The notes beneath the pieces were generated by a model. It saw only the letters and a list, made by a program, of their open reading frames with translations, was not told where the DNA came from and made no database searches. This document shows, piece after piece, positions 1-7,312 of a stretch of 64,000 bases of DNA (its first letter is position 1; every line of letters starts with the position of its first letter). A program made the translations under genes and the position numbers. This DNA comes from Caballeronia ptereochthonis (GTDB taxonomy: Bacteria > Pseudomonadota > Gammaproteobacteria > Burkholderiales > Burkholderiaceae): NCBI RefSeq assembly GCF_001545075.1, contig NZ_FCOB02000001.1, forward strand, positions 62,001 to 126,000, given 5' to 3'.

Positions 1-214
1 ACCCGGTCGTGTGCGTCGAGCGGGCATTCGGCCCCGTGATGTCGGACCAGTTGATACCGAATTTTGCACCGATGTAAGGGCCGGCGAACTCGCTGTGGGG
101 TCCGTAGACACCCAACAACTTGAGAGCCGTCGGATTCAGCGCCTCGGAGTAAGCCTGCGTCGCGCAGAGCAGCGAAACGAACAGCGGCACGACTACTTTC
201 TTGAAACCTGCCAT
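1..214 (-). CDS. Outer-membrane beta-barrel protein, N-terminal part (runs off the window)
   Basis: Only the first 71 codons lie in the window. The ATG is at 214 on the minus strand. It is followed by a signal peptide: a positive start (MAGFKK), a hydrophobic stretch of about 14 residues and a likely cleavage after CATQAYS. The mature part contains GPYIGAKFGINWSD, typical of the first strand of small OmpA/Opa-like eight-stranded barrels. An outer-membrane location is therefore inferred; substrate and role are unknown. It belongs to the chromosome left of the integrase. Confidence is limited by the missing C-terminus. Confidence 0.6.
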   Translation of the reverse strand, partial: MAGFKKVVVPLFVSLLCATQAYSEALNPTALKLLGVYGPHSEFAGPYIGAKFGINWSDITGPNARSTHTTG

Positions 215-465
215 GACTGAGTTGATAACCGTGAGATTGGCATTTGCCTGTTTGCGGCAACGCATCCAGCCGAGTGTTCGCGATAGGACGCGCGAATGCT
301 TGCGTTGCGTTGTATTCACTTGCCGAACGACAAGTGATGCGCGAGGTTAGTTGTCGATGGCAAATCAAAAAAGATAGAAACGTCTGAAAGCGTGGGGCTA
401 TTCGTCACAAATTGCGATCGACATACAGGATGACGAACGAATGCGATCAGAGTCGCGGGCGCAAA

Positions 466-499
466 CAAAAAGCCCCGCAAGTTACCTTGCGGGGCTTTT
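466..499. terminator. Bidirectional Rho-independent terminator
   Basis: Perfect 11-bp stem AGCCCCGCAAG (471-481) / CTTGCGGGGCT (486-496) with a 4-base loop. An A run lies on the left and TTTTC on the right, so it can work on both strands. Read on the minus strand it lies directly after the two CCA-ending tRNA-like remnants, the place where a tRNA gene's terminator would be. Confidence 0.85.
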
Positions 500-509
500 C
501 TTACTGCGC

Positions 510-542
510 TGGCGGAGACGGAGTAATTTGGCGGAGAGAGTG
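510..542 (-). repeat. Tandem tRNA 3'-end-like remnants (candidate att site)
   Basis: Two imperfect copies 19 bp apart, TGGCGGAGACGGAG (510-523) and TGGCGGAGAGAGTG (529-542). On the minus strand each reads as a tRNA acceptor end, CTCCGTCTCCGCCA and CACTCTCTCCGCCA, as in several tRNA-Ser genes. No tRNA body follows: there is no TTCGA T-loop. P4-type integrases commonly use tRNA 3' ends, and an integrase gene lies 160 bp away, so these look like left-over att cores. The family assignment is inference. Confidence 0.5.
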
Positions 543-703
543 TCCCACATAGTGAAATCCAGCAACCTCCACTGAGTTCCAAAAAGTCCTTGGTATCAAG
601 GGTCTAGCGATAAATCGGGCAGTTCCGATTCCGCAAACATCCACTCGAAACCAAGGGAAACCTGGAACCATTTGCTAGTCATTTTGCTAGCACCGGAGTT
701 TGT

Positions 704-1951
704 ATGCGAACCCTCAATCGACTCACCGCAATCCACGTGACGCGTACGAAAAAACCTGGCGTCTACAGCGATGGGGGCGGTCTCTACTTGCAAGTCAGTC
801 GGACGCTCGCCAAGTCCTGGCTTTTTCGGTACATGCGGCAAGGCAAAGCTCGTGGTATGGGTCTTGGACCTGTTCACACGGTATCGCTGGTCGAAGCCCG
901 CATCAAGGCCCTTGATTGCCGCCGCCAGCTCGTCAACGGCATTGACCCACTCGATGACAAACTGGCCAAGCGTCGCGCCGAAAAGCGCGAACACACGAAA
1001 TCATTGCCCTTCCGAGATTGTGCCAGCCAATATATCGAGGCGCATCGCCAGTCATGGAAGAACGGTAAGCACGCCGCGCAGTGGGAAAGTACGCTCGCGA
1101 CCTATGCCTACCCTGTAGTGGGTGACATGCCCGTCTCCGAGATTGACACCGACGAAATCGTGCAAGTGCTCGAGCCGATCTGGGCAACCAAAACGGAAAC
1201 GGCAACGCGTCTTCGTGGACGAATCGAGGCCATCCTCGCCTGGGCCACTGTCCGGCGCTATCGCGCTGGGCTCAACCCTGCACGCTGGAAGGGACATCTC
1301 GACCAGCTTCTGGCCAAGCCCTCCCGCCTACAGAAAGTCCAGCACCACGCAGCCCTGCCCTATAGCGATGCACCCGACTTCATGAAGTTGCTGCGCGCCC
1401 AGGAGGGAACGGCAGCACTCGCGTTACAACTTGTCATCCTTACGGCCAGCCGAACGAATGAAGTCATCGGCGCGCGTCGCGAGGAATTCGAGCTTGCTTC
1501 CGCCCTCTGGACCATTCCCCCCGAACGCATGAAAGCGAAACGGGAACATCGTGTGCCGCTCTCCGCGGCTGCAGTGGAACTACTCAAACCTCTGCTCGAA
1601 GCCAGTTCTGGCGAGTTTGTCTTCCCGGCGAGCCGGGTTGGCAAACACCTGTCCAACATGGCCATGCTCCAACTCCTCAAGCGAATGGAGCGAGAGGACC
1701 TGACCGTGCATGGTTTCCGATCCACCTTCAAGGATTGGGCACGTGAAACCACCGACTATCCGCGGGAAGTGTCTGAGGCCGCTCTTGCACACGTCATCGG
1801 GGACCAGACCGAAGCGGCCTATGCGCGAGGTGATCTGTTCATGAAGCGGGCGAGCCTGATGCAGGATTGGTCCGACTACCTCACGTGTCGAAGCACTCAC
1901 AGCGACCGGCGTGCTGTTCGATCTGAACCGGCACTGGAATGCAACAGCTAA
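704..1951 (+). CDS. P4-type tyrosine site-specific integrase
   Basis: A 415-aa recombinase expected to integrate and excise a genomic island. Residues 1-90 form the DUF4102-type arm-binding domain (GGGLYLQVS, KSWLFRYMRQGK). Residues about 105-195 are the SAM-like core-binding domain, and the rest is catalytic. All expected active-site residues are present: R250 (TASRTNE), a lysine in MKAKREHR (about 277-279), H336xxR339 (HGFRSTF), H363 and the nucleophile Y373 (AAYARGD). The C-terminal tail is somewhat extended. It is the first gene right of the tRNA-like remnants, the usual position for such integrases. Whether it serves the large ICE or a separate small island is open: in this ICE class the integrase usually sits next to the relaxase, far from parA in linear order. 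Confidence 0.93.
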   Translation: MRTLNRLTAIHVTRTKKPGVYSDGGGLYLQVSRTLAKSWLFRYMRQGKARGMGLGPVHTVSLVEARIKALDCRRQLVNGIDPLDDKLAKRRAEKREHTKSLPFRDCASQYIEAHRQSWKNGKHAAQWESTLATYAYPVVGDMPVSEIDTDEIVQVLEPIWATKTETATRLRGRIEAILAWATVRRYRAGLNPARWKGHLDQLLAKPSRLQKVQHHAALPYSDAPDFMKLLRAQEGTAALALQLVILTASRTNEVIGARREEFELASALWTIPPERMKAKREHRVPLSAAAVELLKPLLEASSGEFVFPASRVGKHLSNMAMLQLLKRMEREDLTVHGFRSTFKDWARETTDYPREVSEAALAHVIGDQTEAAYARGDLFMKRASLMQDWSDYLTCRSTHSDRRAVRSEPALECNS

Positions 1952-2076
1952 CAGAGTTCTGACGCGAAAACCGATTCGGTATTGCGCGCTGGCGTCCGTT
2001 TTGGGCGCCGGCGACGCCACTGCCAGAAGGCCATCCTGATTAGTAGGGAGGCACGCAGCTCACACTTCTTCAACAG

Positions 2077-2700
2077 TCAGTCTACAAGCTGTCTGACGTA
2101 GCTCATCACTCTACCCGACAGCTCAAACAAGTCATGGGCGGAGATCCTGTGTGCCTCACTCATCTTGTAAATTTCCTCCGAGCTCTTCACGCGTCCCGAT
2201 CCAGGATCCGGATAGCGACCCGCCCATGTGACGAAATGAGTGAGCATATCGAGGATGGCATGGTCCTTCGTCGATAGATTGGGGATAAATGACGCTAGTT
2301 TGCTCAAGCGATGGTGCTTGTAGTCCTTCTCCATGGTGAGGTAAGCCTCGACACCCTCACGGATGATGACCATGGCCTTCAGGCAAACCTCAAGACTGTA
2401 GCCGACCAGCATCAGCGCAACTGCACAATACTGGCTGTCGCAGACACCGCGCATTTCTTGCGGCATTAGTCCAAATTCGGGTTCGTTGCGTATCAGGGTG
2501 ATCGCAGCTTCCGAGAGCGCATGCGCCTGCGCCAGCCAGAGGACCGGACTTTTGAGGTCAGTCGCCGAAGGAGGTCTCTCGGGATCAATCGGGATGCCCG
2601 CGAGATTCTGAGCAATCGCCCATTTCATCCAGGCAAGCGAGGCGTAACCTCCCGGGTCCTGCGCAAAACCGGCACGATCCGGCGCCCTGGGATCTTTCAT
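2077..2700 (-). CDS. HEPN-like hypothetical protein
   Basis: 207 aa, transcribed toward the integrase; no family identified with certainty. The centre (about 85-135) has an all-helical pattern of the HEPN/AbiV type: a hydrophobic helix VGYSLEVCLKAMVI followed by a basic-histidine turn DYKHHRLSKL and later AHDLFELS. HEPN proteins are often RNases in toxin-antitoxin or abortive-infection systems, but I do not see a clean Rx4-6H catalytic motif, so activity is uncertain. It is flanked by non-coding DNA on both sides, with no partner gene, and reads opposite to the ICE operon. A lone passenger gene beside the integrase is the best description. Confidence 0.6.
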   Translation of the reverse strand: MKDPRAPDRAGFAQDPGGYASLAWMKWAIAQNLAGIPIDPERPPSATDLKSPVLWLAQAHALSEAAITLIRNEPEFGLMPQEMRGVCDSQYCAVALMLVGYSLEVCLKAMVIIREGVEAYLTMEKDYKHHRLSKLASFIPNLSTKDHAILDMLTHFVTWAGRYPDPGSGRVKSSEEIYKMSEAHRISAHDLFELSGRVMSYVRQLVD

Positions 2701-2916
2701 TGACGTAAGCTCCGTCTCTGTTCAACAAGAAAATCATGCAATGAGTTTCGGCGCCAACCCACCCCCCGTTGATGGGGCTTTCCTGGCATGTCCAGTTGGA
2801 AACGTCATCGCGCGGGGCGCCAAGTTTCGAACCTAATCGGTTTCGCGGGATTTGCGCGCGTCATCCTGGTCTTGTCGGGCGTATCGCCGAGTGGACCGAA
2901 TGAATTGAAGATCTCG

Positions 2917-2987
2917 CTATGGAACGGCCAAGCAAGTCTCCAGGCCTCATAGTGGAACGGGCCGTACTTTACCTCATCGTTCCATAG
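2917..2987. repeat. Inverted repeat, 10-bp arms
   Basis: CTATGGAACG (2917-2926) and CGTTCCATAG (2978-2987) are perfect inverted copies 51 bp apart. A further direct copy of TGGAACGG lies between them at 2953-2960. It could be a paired protein-binding site or a cruciform. No gene overlaps it. Confidence 0.5.
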
Positions 2988-3257
2988 ATCAGTTCATTGA
3001 CGTCCTGCTCTATCGCCGGAGCGCAAAGAGATGATCTACCGCGCATCAATAAAGCTCGAGTTGATCATCCACGAACGGTTTCGTCGATGCCCAAAGATCC
3101 CCTTCTGATTTCCCCAGAGCACGTGTAATTGATATGAAAGTTTCGCAAACACCCTTTGCGCGCTTACAAACAGGCTCGATGGTGCATGCGCCGAATGTGA
3201 TCGAATGCCCAATTCTTTGAACCGGTTCACAGAAATGCTTCATGCATTGGCATTACC

Positions 3258-3295
3258 TAGATCACTTGATCTAATTTTAGGTAGAGCGCTCTACC
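3258..3295. promoter_or_regulatory. Adjacent perfect palindromes (candidate operators)
   Basis: TAGATCACTTGATCTA (3258-3273) has 7-bp arms. GGTAGAGCGCTCTACC (3280-3295) is a perfect 16-bp palindrome. They are 6 bp apart, in a locally AT-richer stretch 650 bp upstream of alpA. Two such sites in tandem suggest dimeric regulator binding. The regulator is unknown; AlpA or the ParA/ParB pair are candidates by position only. Confidence 0.5.
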
Positions 3296-3937
3296 CAGAG
3301 TGCTTTTTGATCCATTCGTATTACCAATGGTGAACCATCGTAACGGTTCGCTGCCGGCGATGCGTGAAGCCTTGTGCTTCTCTTTTTTGAAGGAGTGTTC
3401 GTGAGCAACTGAAGTCAGGAAGGAAATGAAAAGATGGCCAGCCTTAGACCCATAGCTTTTTCTACGAGGACTCTTCACTACCTCGCCCGTGCGACGACTC
3501 GATCGCACATTGCCCATACAACGATCTCCCACTATCTGAGTATTCTGCGCCGCCGACCTTGTTCCAGCGTCGCGGGTTTCCTGCCGATCGCTTTTGGTCG
3601 CGCCACCTTGCGCAGCGCGGCCCGCTCCACCCGAATGCGCCGCGAGGCCAGCCGCCCCCTTCACCGCTACCGCATGCGTTGCGCCCTTGTCAGCGCGCCT
3701 CCTTCGGCATCGGTTGAACGGTCGTGGACTGGCCTGTCGCGCCCTGACCGACGACAGCGCATCAATTCTTAGCCGCTCGCTCCCCGACCGCGGTAATCAT
3801 CCGGCGTGCCGTCGCTTTGCGACCGCACTATAGGGTGGCGCTGCGTTCCGGATTGGTGACGGTATCGCGCGCCCGTTTCGTTTGCCATACCGGTCACCCG
3901 CCCAACTCGCGCCACCGAGCGCCAAGGAGTGACTGCT

Positions 3938-4159
3938 ATGACGCGCACCGTCGCCCCCTTCGACGAACCGATCGCCGACCACTGCATCCTGCGTCGCAAG
4001 GATGTCGAACGCCGCACCGGATTCAAGCGTTCGCACATCTACAACCTGATGCATCAAGGCAAATTTCCTCAGGCCATTCCGCTGGGTGAACGTGCCGTGG
4101 GATGGGACTCGCGCGAAATCGATCAGTGGATCGAAGAACGCAAGCAGCAACGCGACTGA
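3938..4159 (+). CDS. AlpA-family small DNA-binding regulator
   Basis: 73 aa. Contains the AlpA/excisionase-type winged helix-turn-helix ILRRKDVERRTGFKRSHIYNLM followed by the wing GKFPQAIPLGERAVGWDSREIDQWIEER, almost the full family length. Such proteins act as excisionase-like or transcriptional regulators of mobile elements. The start is ATG 3938, nine bases after AAGGAG; a GTG at 3929 in frame lacks its own ribosome-binding site. It is the first gene of the maintenance operon, 23 bp before parA, and could regulate the element's early genes or excision. Confidence 0.9.
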   Translation: MTRTVAPFDEPIADHCILRRKDVERRTGFKRSHIYNLMHQGKFPQAIPLGERAVGWDSREIDQWIEERKQQRD

Positions 4160-4182
4160 CGACTCGCACGAGAGGCCATGCC

Positions 4183-5055
4183 ATGCTTGTCGTCTCGCTG
4201 ATTTCCACCAAGGGCGGTGTCGGTAAAACGACGACGGCCGCCAATCTGGGAGGCTTTGCCGCCGACGCGGGACTGCGGGTGCTGCTGCTCGATCTGGACG
4301 TGCAGCCCACGCTGTCGAGCTACTTCACCGTCGCCACACGCGCCGCGGCCGGCGCCTATGAATTGCTTGCGTTCAACGAAACGGATACCAGCCGGCTCAT
4401 TTCGCGTACGGCAATCGCCCGGCTCGATCTTGTCCTGTCCAATGACGATCGCGGTCAGTTGAGTTCGCTGCTGCTGCACGCCGCCGACGGGCGACTGCGA
4501 TTGCGGCATCTGTTGCCAGCGTTTCGTCCGCACTACGACCTGATGCTGATCGACACGCAAGGCGCGCGCAGTGTGCTGTTGGAAGCCGCCCTGCTCGCCT
4601 CGGACCTGGCGCTGTCGCCCGTCACGCCGGAGCTTCTGTCCGCACGCGAATTCCGGCGCGGCACGCTGCGTCTGTTGGAGGACATCGCACCGTACCAACA
4701 TTTGGGAATCGCGCCGCCGCCGTTGCATCTGCTGATCAACCGCATGCCGGCCGTCTCGCGCAACGCGCGCCTCATCCGGCAAACGCTGCGGGATCTCTTC
4801 GTGGCTCGCACCGACGTGCGCGTGCTCACCACCTGTATTCCCGCGCTGGAAGCCTATCCCCGCGCCTCCACGTTGGCACTGCCGGCGCATCGCGTCGAAC
4901 GGCGTGCGCCGAGCGGACGCGTCGCGCCCTCCGCACTCGCCACGATGCACGCGGTGTGCGACGAGCTCTTTCCCGACTGGCGCGAGCCCTTCCATCAGCT
5001 CGCGCATCGGCTGGGGCAAGGCATGCCGCCAACGTGCACGACGGACAGGGACTGA
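4183..5055 (+). CDS. parA: ParA-family partition ATPase of the ICE
   Basis: 290 aa from ATG 4183 (GAGAGG upstream). The N-terminus has the deviant Walker A motif KGGVGKTT (about residues 9-16). Next come the ParA-type LLLDLDVQPTLSSYF and the Walker B-like LMLIDTQGARS around residue 120. This is the PFGI-1-class Soj/ParA protein, which stabilises the excised circular element and is needed for maintenance in related ICEs. It overlaps nothing and is followed 5 bp later by parB, so the two are co-transcribed. In this ICE class parA marks one end of the backbone, consistent with its position next to the left boundary. Confidence 0.93.
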   Translation: MLVVSLISTKGGVGKTTTAANLGGFAADAGLRVLLLDLDVQPTLSSYFTVATRAAAGAYELLAFNETDTSRLISRTAIARLDLVLSNDDRGQLSSLLLHAADGRLRLRHLLPAFRPHYDLMLIDTQGARSVLLEAALLASDLALSPVTPELLSAREFRRGTLRLLEDIAPYQHLGIAPPPLHLLINRMPAVSRNARLIRQTLRDLFVARTDVRVLTTCIPALEAYPRASTLALPAHRVERRAPSGRVAPSALATMHAVCDELFPDWREPFHQLAHRLGQGMPPTCTTDRD

Positions 5056-5060
5056 CGTCC

Positions 5061-6800
5061 ATGGCATCGCTCACGCCCGAGGACATGGCCGCGAAGCTGC
5101 TCGCCGACGGCTTCGAGCGAAACGGCCCCGTCGCCGCCGCGCTGACCGACCCGATGGCCGACACGCCGATGGTCGTGACGCTGGATCAGTTGCGACCGTA
5201 TGAACTCAATCCGCGCGTGACGCGCAACCCACGCTACGACGACCTCAAGGCCTCGATCCGCGAGCGCGGGCTGGACGCGCCACCGGCGATTACACGCCGA
5301 CCGAACGAGACGCACTACATCATCCGCAACGGTGGCAATACCCGTCTGGCGATCTTGAATGAGCTGTGGGCCGACACGCGCGACGAACGGTTCTTTCGCA
5401 TTTCCTGCCTGTTTCGTCCGTGGTCGCCGCGCGGCGAGATCATTGCGCTCACCGGCCATCTCGCCGAGAACGAGCTGCATGGCGCGCTCACCTTCATCGA
5501 ACGCGCGCTCGCTGTGGAAAAAGCCCGTGAATTGTACGAGCAGGAAAGCGGGGGCCCGCTGTCGCAATCGGAGCTGGCCCGGCGCCTCACCCGCGACGGC
5601 TATCCCACGCCACAACCGCACATCAGCCGCATGCAGGAAGCCGTGCGGCATCTGTTGCCCGCCATCCCCACGTTGCTCTATGGCGGGCTCGGTCGGCCGC
5701 AGGTCGAACGACTCGTGGCCCTGCGCCGTGCCGCGGCACGCACGTGGGAACAGTATGGTGGGGACGACGCGACGTTCGTCGCGTTGTTCCAGGACGCGCT
5801 CGCGCTTTTCGACGGCGACGCCGCGAACTTTGCCGTCCAGCGCATGCAGGATGAATTGATCGGGCAGATGGCCGAACGGCTCGGCGCCGATTACGACGCG
5901 CTGTGCCTGGACATCGAGCACGCCGAGACTCGGCAACGTGCCCTGAGTCAGGAGCCCGCCGCAGCACTGAACGACGCGTCGTCCGTCTCCCGTAAACCCT
6001 CACCGTCACCCGGCGCGAAGGCTGCCATTCCGACCGCTGCTCCCGCGACCAACGATGCGGCGTGCGCACCCGTCACCTCGTCGCCCTCGACAGACATCAG
6101 CGCCACGCCATCGTCCGAACCGGACGCCGATGCCGGGCCAGTGCAGCAACACATCGTATCCCCCGCGCCCGACACAGAACGCTTGCAAGCGCTCCGGCAG
6201 CTGGTCGCCGAACATACCGGCGACGACACGCCGCCCGATTTCGCCAGGACCGTGATTCAGGCCGTGCCCGTGCAGGCAGGTGGGCTCTATCCGATCGCGG
6301 ACGTGTGGGTCATCACCCCGACACTGGACGATCCGCTGCCTCTGCGCACGCACATCGCGCAGCTCGCGCGGGAGATCGCCGCCGAAGCCGACGTGGACGC
6401 CTGCGTGGTGGCCACCGATCAGGGCATCGGTTATCGCATCGACGACATCAGTGCGCACCGCACGTCACCCTTACCGTTTTTTTCGCGCGCGGTGCGAGGA
6501 CTGCTGCTTGCGCTCACGCTCGTATCGCCGGAGTTGCCGGCCGCATCGGCGGACGCGGCCTTCGCCAGCTTGCGCCTGTCGGACGATCTGGCGCCCTTGC
6601 TACTGGGCGGCACGCTGGCGCATCCGCTGACGCGCCTGAGTGACGCCGCACTCGTGAAGCTGTATCGACTGATACGTCTCGCCCGCCGCCTGCGCGATCA
6701 CCTCACGCTCCACCCAGCGCAGCGAACGGCACGCATGGAGCTTCCTGATGTCGACACCCCACCCGTTGAACCAGGCCGTGATCGCCCAGGCCCTGCATGA
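5061..6800 (+). CDS. parB: ParB-family partition protein, PFGI-1 ICE class
   Basis: 579 aa, longer than chromosomal ParB (about 300 aa) but usual for the ICE class. Residues about 30-130 are the ParB/Srx nuclease-like domain (LRPYELNPRVTRNPRYDDLK, then RNGGNTRLAIL). Residues about 170-205 hold a helix-turn-helix (SQSELARRLTRDGYPTPQPH). The middle (about 290-400) is a proline/alanine/serine linker, and the C-terminal 150 residues form a second domain of unknown role. ATG 5061 lies 5 bp after the parA stop. With ParA it should segregate or stabilise the circular form. The gene's 3' end overlaps the next gene by 53 bp, which suggests coupled translation. Confidence 0.9.
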   Translation: MASLTPEDMAAKLLADGFERNGPVAAALTDPMADTPMVVTLDQLRPYELNPRVTRNPRYDDLKASIRERGLDAPPAITRRPNETHYIIRNGGNTRLAILNELWADTRDERFFRISCLFRPWSPRGEIIALTGHLAENELHGALTFIERALAVEKARELYEQESGGPLSQSELARRLTRDGYPTPQPHISRMQEAVRHLLPAIPTLLYGGLGRPQVERLVALRRAAARTWEQYGGDDATFVALFQDALALFDGDAANFAVQRMQDELIGQMAERLGADYDALCLDIEHAETRQRALSQEPAAALNDASSVSRKPSPSPGAKAAIPTAAPATNDAACAPVTSSPSTDISATPSSEPDADAGPVQQHIVSPAPDTERLQALRQLVAEHTGDDTPPDFARTVIQAVPVQAGGLYPIADVWVITPTLDDPLPLRTHIAQLAREIAAEADVDACVVATDQGIGYRIDDISAHRTSPLPFFSRAVRGLLLALTLVSPELPAASADAAFASLRLSDDLAPLLLGGTLAHPLTRLSDAALVKLYRLIRLARRLRDHLTLHPAQRTARMELPDVDTPPVEPGRDRPGPA

Positions 6801-7308
6801 CCTTCGTCACGGCCAGTTGCGCCGCTGCAAGGCGATGGGCTTTGGCGACGACGCGCTCGAAGCGCTCAAGCATCCGGAGATGGTGAGTCTCCTGGTCAAC
6901 GCTTCGGTCGCGTGGTGCAAGGTGCAGGTCAACGGTGATGTGCTGCGCCGTCTGCTGCATCAGGCCCGCGACGTCGAACAGGAAATCGAAACGGTCGATC
7001 GCATGCTGCGTCTGGGCGCGAGCACGGAGATGGTGAGCCAGTTCTACGGCCTTACGCACCAGGAAGTCGCCCTGCGTCGCGACATGCTCGGCATGCCCAA
7101 GCGCAAGGGCCGCTGGCCGGTGCTCAGCGAGGTGCAAGAGAAAGCCGTGTGGGAACAGTGGCAACCGCGGATCAAAGCCGAAGGCGTCGATCCGCATGAC
7201 GACATGGCAATGCTGGATCTGTGCATGGACACGGCGGAAACCTTGAATCTGCCCATGGCGGTCCTCTGGAACGCAATGCAGGGGTGGATGGCCCAAGGGC
7301 TCGTGTAG
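6748..7308 (+). CDS. DUF2857 family protein (STY4526-like)
   Basis: 186 aa, soluble, mostly helical. It is recognised by its position between ParB and the STY4528 homologue and by the family-type segments ALHDLRHGQLRRCKAMGF and SQFYGLTHQEVALRRDMLG, the latter resembling a helix-turn-helix. The function is unknown in the family. Synteny with the replication gene suggests a role in replication or its control. The start ATG 6748 has GGAG eight bases upstream, inside the end of parB, and the next gene begins 4 bp after its stop. Confidence 0.85.
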   Translation: MSTPHPLNQAVIAQALHDLRHGQLRRCKAMGFGDDALEALKHPEMVSLLVNASVAWCKVQVNGDVLRRLLHQARDVEQEIETVDRMLRLGASTEMVSQFYGLTHQEVALRRDMLGMPKRKGRWPVLSEVQEKAVWEQWQPRIKAEGVDPHDDMAMLDLCMDTAETLNLPMAVLWNAMQGWMAQGLV

Positions 7309-7312
7309 ACCC

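Larger units (their letters stand above)
215..703. other. Intergenic region with terminator and attachment-like remnants
   Basis: No convincing gene. It holds the upstream region of the minus-strand barrel gene, a bidirectional terminator at 466-499, two tRNA-3'-end-like blocks at 510-542, and then about 160 bp before the integrase start. That last part includes the short direct repeat TTTGCTAGTCA / TTTTGCTAGCA near 670-691. An 88-codon minus-strand reading frame here runs straight through the terminator and I do not believe it is a gene. Confidence 0.6.
2701..3937. other. 1.2-kb region with no convincing gene upstream of the ICE maintenance operon
   Basis: Several frames are open, the longest 112 codons at 3434-3772 (+, preceded by a fair AGGAAGG) and 135 codons at 3257-3664 (-). 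Neither shows recognisable domains, and their composition is arginine/serine-rich as in shadow frames. The base composition drops around 2990-3450, and this part carries palindromes at 2917-2987 and 3258-3295. The region most likely holds the promoter and control sites of the alpA-parA operon. The 3434-3772 frame could be a small ICE protein but I cannot support it. Confidence 0.5.

Noticed and set aside
510..620. A complete tRNA gene next to the integrase
   Set aside because: Only the CCA-proximal ends fit; there is no TTCGA T-loop, anticodon arm or 5' half.
3257..3664. 135-codon minus-strand frame before alpA
   Set aside because: Crosses the paired palindromes and shows no domain or ribosome-binding site; a conserved small ICE gene here cannot be excluded but is not supported.
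3434..3772. 112-codon plus-strand frame with a fair ribosome-binding site
   Set aside because: Arg/Ser-rich sequence without any pattern I recognise; the upstream AGGAAGG alone is not enough.
4123..5067. 314-codon minus-strand frame opposite parA
   Set aside because: Antisense shadow of a gene with clear ParA motifs; no domains, no ribosome-binding site.
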